This document shows positions 8,437-15,869 of a stretch of DNA of 64,000 nucleotides, piece by piece; within the stretch, counting starts at the first letter, position 1; the number at the start of each line of letters is the position of its first letter. The stretch is taken from the NCBI RefSeq assembly GCF_013167895.1, contig NZ_BLWC01000001.1, positions 1,054,001 to 1,118,000 on the forward strand, given 5' to 3'. A program made the translations under genes and the position numbers. Origin of the DNA: Streptomyces fulvorobeus (GTDB lineage: Bacteria; Actinomycetota; Actinomycetes; Streptomycetales; Streptomycetaceae). The notes beneath the pieces were generated by a model. The model had not been told where the DNA came from and made no database searches. It worked only from the letters and a program-made list of their open reading frames with translations.

Positions 8437-9924
8437 TCAGAGCTCCTGGCGGGTGTCGGCGGCGGGTGCGGCGGCGGCGTGGGTGGTGGCGGTGACCGTG
8501 CCCGGGGCGGCGGCGCGCTGCGGGGTCGGGACGGACAGTGCCAGCAGGGCGACGTCGTCGCGGGCGCCTTCGGGCAGGGAGTCGAGGAGGGCGACGACGT
8601 CCTGCACCAGGGCCGTCGCGGTGAGAGGTCCCGGCCGGGCGGCGAGGAAGCCGCCCAGTCCCTCGTCGCCGATCATGGCGCCGTCCTGGGTACGGGCCTC
8701 GGTCAGCCCGTCGGTGTACAGCAGCAGCGCCTCGCCGGGCTGGAGACGCACCGTGGTGGCGGCGAAGTTGGCCTCGGCCAGAGCGCCGATGAGCATGCCG
8801 CCCTCGGGCCGCACCTCATCCGCCCGCACCCGGCTGCCGCCGTCCTCGCCGGGGCGCAGGTGATAGGAGGGAGGATGCCCGCCGGTGGCCAGCGTCAGGG
8901 CGAAACCGGTCCCCTCGGGGGTGAGGACGCCGAAGACCGCGGTGCAGTAACGGCTGCCGGCCGACACGTCGAACAGCAGCGCGGTGTTCAAGGCGCTGAG
9001 CACCGAGACCGGGTCGGGGTTGAGCTGGGCCGCGGCGCGCAGGGTGTAGCGGGTCAGAGACGTCACGGCGGCCGCCTCCGCGCCCTTGCCGCACACATCC
9101 CCCAGGAACAGCGCCCACCGGCCGCCCTCCAGGGGGAAGACGTCGTAGAAGTCGCCGCCCACGTTGTAGATGGAGGCGGTGTGGTAGTGGCAGGCCAGTT
9201 CAAGGCCCGGCACCGTGGGCAGGGCGGGCGGCAGCAGGGTGCGCTGGAGGGTGGAGGCGAAGGCGGCGATGGCCGCCTTGTCCCGCTCAGCCTGCTCGCG
9301 CGCCGCCCGCTCGGCCTCCGCCCGGCGGTGCTGTACCTCGGCGTGCCGGCTCTCGGCCTTCCGCCGCTCCCGTTCACGGCGCACGGCGTGCAGCGCGGAC
9401 AGGCGCAGTTCCAGCTCGTCCATGACGATGGCCGCCAGGTCCGCCAGGGTCTGGGTGTCTTCGAGCGTGATGGAGCGGGGCTTGGTGTCCAGGATGTTGA
9501 CCGTTCCCAGCCGGTGCCCCTCGGCGTCGATGATCGGTGCCGCGGCGTAGAAGCGCACCCCCAGCGGGCCGGTGACCAGCGGGTTGGCGCAGGCGACGGG
9601 GTCGGCGAAGGTGTCGGGGATCACCAGCGCGTCATCGCGCAGGACCGCTGAGGCGCACAGGCCCGGGTCACGGCCGATCTCGGCGACTCCGTCCAGGCCG
9701 TGGGCGGCCATGAACCAGATCCGGTCCGCGTCCACGATCGTCACCGTGGCCACCGGGACGTCGAAGAGGCGGGCGGCCATCGTCGCGACGCGGTCGAACG
9801 CGCCGTCGGGCGGGGTGTCGAGGACGTCGTAGCGGCGCACCGCGTCCATCCGCCGTGCCTCGACGGCGGGCAGCGGCACCACCCGCTTGTCCGGCTCGTC
9901 CGTTGCCGAAACGTGCTGGTGCAT
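8437..9924 (-). CDS. GAF-domain PP2C-type (SpoIIE/RsbU-like) phosphatase
   Basis: A 495-residue protein. An N-terminal GAF domain (residues about 30-170, with VATVTIVDADRIWFMAAHG and GVRFYAAAPI) is joined by a charged coiled-coil linker (about 185-230, ERRKAESRHAEVQHRR) to a PP2C SpoIIE domain. The linker is followed by LQRTLLPPALP, then metal-binding GGDFYDVF and GDVCGKG, then YTDGLTEAR and RDDVALLAL. This domain dephosphorylates STAS proteins in response to a signal sensed by the GAF domain. The start ATG 9924 has GGGAGGTGG upstream. It heads an operon with the STAS gene at 8067. The C-terminal ~30 residues are Ala/Thr-rich. Confidence 0.92.
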   Translation of the reverse strand: MHQHVSATDEPDKRVVPLPAVEARRMDAVRRYDVLDTPPDGAFDRVATMAARLFDVPVATVTIVDADRIWFMAAHGLDGVAEIGRDPGLCASAVLRDDALVIPDTFADPVACANPLVTGPLGVRFYAAAPIIDAEGHRLGTVNILDTKPRSITLEDTQTLADLAAIVMDELELRLSALHAVRRERERRKAESRHAEVQHRRAEAERAAREQAERDKAAIAAFASTLQRTLLPPALPTVPGLELACHYHTASIYNVGGDFYDVFPLEGGRWALFLGDVCGKGAEAAAVTSLTRYTLRAAAQLNPDPVSVLSALNTALLFDVSAGSRYCTAVFGVLTPEGTGFALTLATGGHPPSYHLRPGEDGGSRVRADEVRPEGGMLIGALAEANFAATTVRLQPGEALLLYTDGLTEARTQDGAMIGDEGLGGFLAARPGPLTATALVQDVVALLDSLPEGARDDVALLALSVPTPQRAAAPGTVTATTHAAAAPAADTRQEL

Positions 9925-10124
9925 CGGCTTCCCACCTCCCTCGCCGCAACCCCGAGTGGGCGACGGACCTCCGGAAGCCTAGACGGACCGGTCCGCTTCC
10001 CGAACAGCGAGGTCGAACGGACGTGCGGCACCGAAACCGAGGAGACGGTTCAGCGCGATCGGCGGCCGTGGGACCTGCCGGCCGACGCGGGAGCGGACCG
10101 CCCCCGTACCGAAGGGCTCTCCCG

Positions 10125-10985
10125 TCACACCGGCGGCCACGGAATGGCCGGCCACTCCCCGCTCGGCTGCGGATGCCGCCCCGTCGCCAGCAGGTCCCCC
10201 ACCCGCCCCCGCAACGCGTCCAGCTCCGCTACGGTGATCAGCTCGCCCAGCCGGGTGGCGAGGCTCTTCCCGGGCGTCAGTTCCGCGGCCAGCCTGCCCA
10301 GCACCTCGACCGACTCAGCGGTCAGCGGTTCGCCCGCCCAGCCCCACAGCAGCGTGCGCAGCTTGTCGTCGGCGTTGAAGGTGACTCCGTGGTCGATGCC
10401 GTACAGCCGGCCGTCCGGAGCGGGCAGCAGATGGCCGCCCTTGCGGTCGCCGTTGTTGATCACCGCGTCGAGCACCGCGAGGCGCCGCAGCCGGGGGTCG
10501 TCCGCGTGGACCAGCAGGGCCGTCTTGCCCTCACCGACCTCCGCGAAGCCCACCGCCTTCCAGCCGTCCCCGGGCTCCTCGGCCTCGACGAGCGCGAGCA
10601 GCGAAGGCTCCTCCCCCTCGGAGGTTCCCCCGGTGACCGCCTCGATCCAGAGCTGGCACATGCCCTGCCCGTACGGCCCGTCCCGCAGCACCGTGGGCGG
10701 CACGAGGCCCCATCCGGTCGCCTCGGAGATCTCGTACGCCGCCACCTCGCGCTGGGCGAGGGTCCCGTCCGGGAAGTCCCACAGCGGCTGCTCCCCGGCG
10801 ACGGGCTTGTACACGCAGGTCCGCTCCTCACCGCCGTACGCGACCTTGCAGTAGAGCACCGCGTTCGACGCGCCCCCGACCTGGCCGAGGACCGTGAGCT
10901 CACCCTCGGCGAGCAGGGTCAGCGGATCAGTTCCTGCGGGACTCCCGATCACGCTCCGCGACGGTATCCGTTCTGGCGCGGGCAT
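10125..10985 (-). CDS. SCO1664-family kinase-like protein
   Basis: A 286-residue protein of the actinobacterial SCO1664 family, distantly related to PI3/PI4-kinase and HipA-like folds. Visible kinase-like elements are GGASNAVLY, CVYKP (candidate ATP-binding lysine), the catalytic-loop-like NNGDRKGGHLL and the metal-binding-like YGIDHG. The substrate is unknown. ATG 10985 is chosen because GGAAGGA precedes it; it overlaps the end of the DUF3090 gene by 37 nt. Phosphomutase, DUF3090 and this protein form a conserved actinobacterial trio, which suggests one shared but unknown pathway. Confidence 0.85.
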   Translation of the reverse strand: MPAPERIPSRSVIGSPAGTDPLTLLAEGELTVLGQVGGASNAVLYCKVAYGGEERTCVYKPVAGEQPLWDFPDGTLAQREVAAYEISEATGWGLVPPTVLRDGPYGQGMCQLWIEAVTGGTSEGEEPSLLALVEAEEPGDGWKAVGFAEVGEGKTALLVHADDPRLRRLAVLDAVINNGDRKGGHLLPAPDGRLYGIDHGVTFNADDKLRTLLWGWAGEPLTAESVEVLGRLAAELTPGKSLATRLGELITVAELDALRGRVGDLLATGRHPQPSGEWPAIPWPPV

Positions 10986-11539
10986 ACGTGTCCTTCCGGG
11001 TCGAGCGGCAGGCTGCACAGCGGGCAGGGCGGGCGGCCCGCGTGCACGACGTCCAGGGCGCGCTTGGCGAACGCACGGGCCTGTGCGCCGCTCAGCCGGA
11101 CGCGCAGCATCGGCGGGCCGTTCTCCTCGTCCTGGAGAAGCCTCTCCTCGGCCTCCGCGAGGTCGTCCACGGAGTCGGCGTCCAGTTCGACGAGCGCCTG
11201 GGCCTCGACGATCATCCGCTGCTCCTCGCCGTCCCAGGCGAGAGCCATCGTGCCGACCCTGAACTCCTCCTCGACGGGGGCGTCGAGCGGCGCCGTGTCG
11301 GTGACGTCCATGGGGGCCACGGCCGGTACCGGAGAGTTGCCGCCGGTCCGTCGCACGACCTCGTCGAGCAGTTCGTCGATCCGTTCGGCCAACGCGGCGA
11401 CCTGGGTCTTCTCCAGGGCGACGCTGGTGACGCGCCCCTTGGAGGATGCCTGCAGGAAAAACGTACGGCGGCCAGGCAGCCCGACCGTACCGGCCACGAA
11501 ACGGTCCGGGGGGTCGTAGAGGAACACCTGACGGGACAC
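10949..11539 (-). CDS. DUF3090 family protein
   Basis: A 196-residue protein of unknown function found in actinobacteria beside the SCO1664-type protein. It begins with MSRQVFLYDPPDRFVAGTVG, a family hallmark. The C-terminus holds a short zinc-ribbon-like cluster, CPLC near residue 176 and HVCPRQN near 188. The middle (about 70-95) is acidic and likely flexible. The gene overlaps the following gene by 37 nt and follows the phosphomutase gene on the same strand after about 100 nt. Confidence 0.85.
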   Translation of the reverse strand: MSRQVFLYDPPDRFVAGTVGLPGRRTFFLQASSKGRVTSVALEKTQVAALAERIDELLDEVVRRTGGNSPVPAVAPMDVTDTAPLDAPVEEEFRVGTMALAWDGEEQRMIVEAQALVELDADSVDDLAEAEERLLQDEENGPPMLRVRLSGAQARAFAKRALDVVHAGRPPCPLCSLPLDPEGHVCPRQNGYRRGA

Positions 11540-11643
11540 GTCCTGTCTCCCTTGAGAATTGAGGTCGAATGGGGGCGGCCGGAGTCCGGAGGGATGCCCC
11601 CGGAACGGCCCCTACGGCGCGTCCACCCTACTGCGCGGAGCGA

Positions 11644-12354
11644 TCACGGTGCCCCAGCGCCGCCCCCGACCGCCGCATCCGTCGCGTCCCCTCCCGCGGC
11701 GTCCGCGCCGATGGCCTGTTCGCGCGGGGCGAGGGAGGCGAAGTCCCCGGTGTCGCCCAGCCGGAGGAGGAAGGGCCGCAGCCGGGTGTAGCGGATCGCC
11801 GTGACCGAGCACGGGTCGGCGTGGAGCCGCTGGAAGAGGTCGAGGTGCATACCGAGCGCGTCCGCGACGAGGGACTTGATGATGTCGCCGTGCGAGCACA
11901 TCACGTACGTCGCGTCGGCGCCGTGCTCGGCCTCCACGCGAGCGTTCCAGTCCCGTACGGCGTCCACCGCCCTGGCCTGCATCGCCCGCATGGACTCCCC
12001 GCCGGGGAACGCGGCGGCCGAGGGGTGCTGCTGGACCACGGACATCAGCGGCTCGTCGCTCAGCTCCGCGAGTTTGCGTCCCGACCAGTCCCCGTAGTCG
12101 CACTCGCTGATCCGGTCCTCGGTGTGGAGGGGGAGGCCGGGGCGGGCTTCGAGCAGCGGCCGCAGCGTCTCGCGGCAGCGCTCGAGCGGGCTGCTCACGG
12201 CGGTGACGAGCGTGAGCGCGGCCAGCCGCCCCGGCAGGGCTGCCGCCTGCTCACAGCCGCGTTCGTCCAGGGAGATACCGGGGGTGCGGCCGGCGAGCAC
12301 TCCCGCGGTGTTGGCGGTGGAACGGCCGTGGCGTACGAGGATCAGCGTGGGCAT
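11644..12354 (-). CDS. MSMEG_4193-family histidine phosphatase/phosphomutase
   Basis: A 236-residue protein of the histidine phosphatase superfamily. The RHG catalytic motif is LVRHGRSTAN (residues 5-14), with a second arginine in SSPLERCRET, an acidic residue in SECDYGDW and the second catalytic histidine in MCSHGDIIK. The ATG at 12354 places the RHG motif five residues from the start, as expected. The family sits with DUF3090 and SCO1664-type genes across actinobacteria, but its substrate is not known. The Ala/Gly-rich C-terminal ~25 residues are probably disordered. Confidence 0.88.
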   Translation of the reverse strand: MPTLILVRHGRSTANTAGVLAGRTPGISLDERGCEQAAALPGRLAALTLVTAVSSPLERCRETLRPLLEARPGLPLHTEDRISECDYGDWSGRKLAELSDEPLMSVVQQHPSAAAFPGGESMRAMQARAVDAVRDWNARVEAEHGADATYVMCSHGDIIKSLVADALGMHLDLFQRLHADPCSVTAIRYTRLRPFLLRLGDTGDFASLAPREQAIGADAAGGDATDAAVGGGAGAP

Positions 12355-12418
12355 AGGTGCCAGCGTAAAGGGCAGGGCGAAGGTGCGTGAGTCCACGGCG
12401 GCAGGGAACAATGCGCGG

Positions 12419-13411
12419 GTGATTGTCGACAGTGCCATTTACCGGGACGGGCGCCGCACCGAAGGTCCCGCCGATCTCTCCGACGCCCTGGAAGGGGCGC
12501 GGGCCGCCGACGCGGGCGACGCGTTCCTCTGGATCGGGCTGCACGAGCCGACTGAGCAGGAGTTCTCCCGCGTCACCAGTGAGTTCGGGCTGCACCCGCT
12601 GGCGGTGGAGGACGCGCTGCGCGCCCACCAGCGCCCGAAGCTGGAGGTGTACGACGACTCGCTGTTCGTCGTCATCAAGCCGGTCGTGTACGAGCCGGAG
12701 AGCGACACGGTGAGCGCGGACGAGCTGATGGTCTTCATCGGCGACTCGTTCGTCGTGACCGTCAGGCACGGCGAGAGCGCACCGCTCGCTGCTGTACGCC
12801 TCCGGCTCGAGGCCGAGCCGGAGGTGCTCAAGCAGGGCCCCACAGCGGTGCTGTACGCGGTCAGCGACGCGATCGTGGACCACTACATCGACGTGGCCGC
12901 CGAGCTCCAGGTCGACCTGGAGGAACTGGAGACGCAGGTCTTCGCACCGAGCGGCGCGGGAGACTCCACGAACTCCGCCGCGCGCATCTACACGTTCAAG
13001 CGCCAGGTGCTCGAATTCCGCCGGGCGACCGGTCCGCTGTCCTCCCCGATGACGCGTCTCGCGAGCGCGGGGGTGCCGTTCGTCCACGAGCAGGCGCAGC
13101 CCTTCTTCCGGGACGTGAGCGACCACCTGACGCGCGTCAACGAGCAGGTGGAGGGGCTGGACCGGCTGCTGTCGGACATCCTGTCGGCTCATCTGGCGCA
13201 GATGGGGGTGCGCCAGAACGACGACATGCGGAAGATCTCGGCGTGGGCCGCCATGGCGGCCGTCCCGACCATGGTGGCGGGCGTCTACGGCATGAACTTC
13301 GACCACATGCCGGAGCTGCACTGGCCGTGGACCTATCCGGCCGTGATCGCGCTGATGGGCTGCGCGGTGGTCGGTCTGTACCGGCTGTTCAAGCGGCGCG
13401 GCTGGCTCTGA
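12419..13411 (+). CDS. corA: CorA-family magnesium/cobalt transporter
   Basis: A 330-residue inner-membrane divalent-cation channel of the CorA family. A large cytoplasmic alpha/beta domain is followed by a long helix and two C-terminal membrane segments (about 272-290 and 303-320). The selectivity signature GMN is present in VYGMNF at about residue 290. Starting at GTG 12419 gives IVDSAIYRDGRR, a usual start for streptomycete CorA. It is divergent from the phosphomutase gene with only 64 nt between starts, so the two promoters must be back to back. Confidence 0.92.
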   Translation: MIVDSAIYRDGRRTEGPADLSDALEGARAADAGDAFLWIGLHEPTEQEFSRVTSEFGLHPLAVEDALRAHQRPKLEVYDDSLFVVIKPVVYEPESDTVSADELMVFIGDSFVVTVRHGESAPLAAVRLRLEAEPEVLKQGPTAVLYAVSDAIVDHYIDVAAELQVDLEELETQVFAPSGAGDSTNSAARIYTFKRQVLEFRRATGPLSSPMTRLASAGVPFVHEQAQPFFRDVSDHLTRVNEQVEGLDRLLSDILSAHLAQMGVRQNDDMRKISAWAAMAAVPTMVAGVYGMNFDHMPELHWPWTYPAVIALMGCAVVGLYRLFKRRGWL

Positions 13412-13605
13412 CCTGTCTGTCGTCCCGCCGGGCGCGACCGGCGGGCGCGTCCCGGTGGAGGCGGTTCCCGGGGCGGGCGCGCCGGATCAGGCGGCCGTGA
13501 CCGGCGCGCACGGGCGCCGTGGTCCGGCCGGGCGGCACGGGGCCACCGTGCGGACGGGAGACGTCCGGCGCGTAACCGGGGCGTCCCCGGCGCGTTGTTC
13601 CGGGT

Positions 13606-13648
13606 ACGGCCGTGGCGGGGAAGACCCCCGAGCCCCCACCACGGCCGT
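13606..13648. terminator. Hairpin between corA and the LLM oxidoreductase
   Basis: A 10-bp inverted repeat (ACGGCCGTGG at 13606-13615, CCACGGCCGT at 13639-13648), with further G/C pairing possible in the loop. It lies between two convergent genes and fits a weak bidirectional terminator. Confidence 0.55.
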
Positions 13649-13693
13649 TGTGCTGCCCGGCACCGTCCGGGAGCGCGGCGCCCCTCCGAAGCC

Positions 13694-14742
13694 TCAGGCG
13701 AGGCCGGAGCGCTCCAGGGCGTCCGTACCGGCGCGCAGGGCGGCGATCCGCTCGTCGAGGGTGAAGCCCGCGGGTGCGAGGGTCAGCGTGGTGACGCCCG
13801 CGGCCGCGTACGCCTGCATCCGCTCGGCGATGCGCTCCACCGGGCCGAGCAGGGTGGTCTGGTCGATGAGCTGGTGCGGTACGGCGGCGGCGGCGCCGCT
13901 CTTGTCGCCCGAGAGGTACTTGTCCTGGATCTCGGCGGCTTCCTTCTCGTAGCCCATGCGCCGGGCGAGCTGGTTGTAGAAGTTCTGCTTGCGGCTGCCC
14001 ATCCCCCGACGTAGAGAGCGGTGTACGGGCGGAACATGTCGGCGAGGCCCGGGACGTCGTCGCCGACCGCGAGCGGGAGCGTCGGGCAGACGTCGAAGCC
14101 CTCCATGGTCTTCCCGGCCTTCTCGCGCCCCGCCCGCAGGTACTTCACGGCCGTGTCCTCCAGGTGGTCGGCGGACGGGAAGATCAGCAGGGCGCCGTCC
14201 GCGATCTCGCCGGTCTGCTCCAGGTTCCTGGGACCGATGGCGGCGATGTAGAGCGGGATGTGCTCGCGCTCCGGGTGCACGGTGAGCTTGATGGGCTTGC
14301 CCGGACCGTCGGGGAGCGGGAGCGTCCAGTGCTCCCCCTCGTACGAGAGGCGCTCGCGTGACATGGCCCTGCGGACGATCTCGACGTACTCGCGGGTGCG
14401 GGCCAGCGGCTTGTCGAACTTGACTCCGTACCAGCCCTCGGAGACCTGCGGGCCCGAAACCCCGAGGCCGAGCCGGAACCGGCCGCCGGAGAGCGAGTCG
14501 AGGGTGGCCGCGGTCATCGCGGTCATCGCGGGCTGCCTGGCCGGGATCTGCATGATCGCCGACCCGACGTCGATGGACTCGGTCCTGGCGGCGACCCAGG
14601 CGAGCACGGTGGGGGCGTCGGAGCCGTACGCCTCCGCCGCCCAGCAGACGTCGTAGCCGAGCCGGTCGGCCTCCTGGGCGACGGCGAGGTTGTCGCCGTC
14701 CATGCCCGCTCCCCAGTAACCGAGATTGATGCCGAGCCGCAT
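13694..14742 (-). CDS. LLM-class F420-dependent oxidoreductase, frame interrupted
   Basis: A luciferase-like monooxygenase-family oxidoreductase that probably uses coenzyme F420. The first ~245 residues are intact (MRLGINLGYWGAG, LGLGVSGPQVSEGWYG, PLYIAAIGPRNLEQTGEIADG). At about 14003-14008 the frame breaks inside YVGG and continues in another frame as MGSRKQNFYNQLARRMGY through to 13694. Restoring one base to the G run (minus strand) repairs the protein to about 349 residues. Because both halves are well conserved, this looks like a sequence error rather than decay. A palindrome 13 nt upstream of the start may be an operator. Confidence 0.85.
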
Positions 14743-14754
14743 GAACCGCTCCCA

Positions 14755-14766
14755 TACTGATCAGTA
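14755..14766. promoter_or_regulatory. Palindrome TACTGATCAGTA upstream of the LLM gene
   Basis: A perfect 12-bp palindrome 13 nt upstream of the LLM oxidoreductase start, within the 140-bp region it shares with the divergent aldo/keto reductase gene. It resembles TetR-type operators. No regulator gene is adjacent. Confidence 0.5.
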
Positions 14767-14882
14767 ACGTCCCTGTCGTCCGGACTCTAGCGCGCGGAGT
14801 CGCGATCCGGCAGGGCACGGCTCCCGTCACGTCGTCCACAGGCTGCCACTCCGGGAGGTGATGGCCAGTAATCTCAGCGCCC

Positions 14883-15869
14883 ATGGAGCAGAGGCATCTC
14901 GGCCGTACCGGCCTTCGCGTGTCCCGGATCGGGCTCGGCACCCTCACCTGGGGCCGGGACACCGACGAGCACGACGCCGCCGACCAGCTCAAGGTCTTCT
15001 GGGACGAGGGCGGCACGCTGGTCGACACGGCCGATGTGTACGGCGGCGGGGAGGCCGAGTACCTGCTCGGGCGGTTCGTCGACAGCCTGGTGCCGCGGCG
15101 GGATCTGGTCATCGCGACGAAGGCGGGCAGTGTGCCCGATCCGTACCGCCGCTTCGACGGATCGCGCGGCCATCTGCTCGCCGCGCTCGACGCCTCGCTG
15201 GACCGACTCGGCACGGACTACGTCGACCTGTGGCAGCTGCACGCCTTCGACCCGGTGACCCCTCTCGAGGAGACGCTTCAGGCCGTCGACATCGCCGTGT
15301 CCTCCGGACGCGTCCGCTACGCGGGGGTGTCGAACTTCTGCGGCTGGCAGCTGGCCAAGGCGGCCACCTGGCAGCTCGCGGCACCCGGCGTGCGCAGCCG
15401 GCTGGCGAGCACACAGATGGAGTACTCGCTGTTGCAGCGGGGTGTCGAACGGGAGGTGCTGCCCGCGGCGCTCGACCTGGGGCTCGGGCTGCTGCCCTCC
15501 TCCCCGCTGGGACGTGGCGTGCTGACGGGCAAGTACCGCCTGGGCAGCACACCGTCCGGCTCGCGGGCCGCTTCGGAGCACCTCGCCCCGTTCGTCGAGC
15601 CGTACCTCGACGACGCGGCGGGCCGCATCGTGGACGCGGTGGCCACGGCTGCCGAGGGCCTCTCCACGACCGCCCTCCAGGTGGCGCTCGCCTGGGTGCG
15701 GGACCGCCCGGGGGTGGTGGCCCCGATCATCGGCGCGCGCAACGCGCAGCAGCTCACGGAGGCATTGTCAGTGGAGGCGCTTAGTCTTCCTGACGAGATC
15801 TGCCAGGCGCTCGACGACGTGTCGGCGCCCGTGCACCGCTATCCCGACCAGGACTGGAGCACGTTGTGA
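14883..15869 (+). CDS. Aldo/keto reductase
   Basis: A 328-residue NADPH-dependent oxidoreductase with the (alpha/beta)8 AKR fold. The catalytic tetrad is visible: Asp48 and Tyr53 in DTADVYGGGE, Lys80 in IATKAG and His120 in WQLHAFD. The cofactor-binding end IIGARNAQQL is also present. The physiological substrate cannot be told. Its stop overlaps the GTG start of the next gene by 4 nt (GTGA), so the two are translationally coupled. Confidence 0.93.
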   Translation: MEQRHLGRTGLRVSRIGLGTLTWGRDTDEHDAADQLKVFWDEGGTLVDTADVYGGGEAEYLLGRFVDSLVPRRDLVIATKAGSVPDPYRRFDGSRGHLLAALDASLDRLGTDYVDLWQLHAFDPVTPLEETLQAVDIAVSSGRVRYAGVSNFCGWQLAKAATWQLAAPGVRSRLASTQMEYSLLQRGVEREVLPAALDLGLGLLPSSPLGRGVLTGKYRLGSTPSGSRAASEHLAPFVEPYLDDAAGRIVDAVATAAEGLSTTALQVALAWVRDRPGVVAPIIGARNAQQLTEALSVEALSLPDEICQALDDVSAPVHRYPDQDWSTL

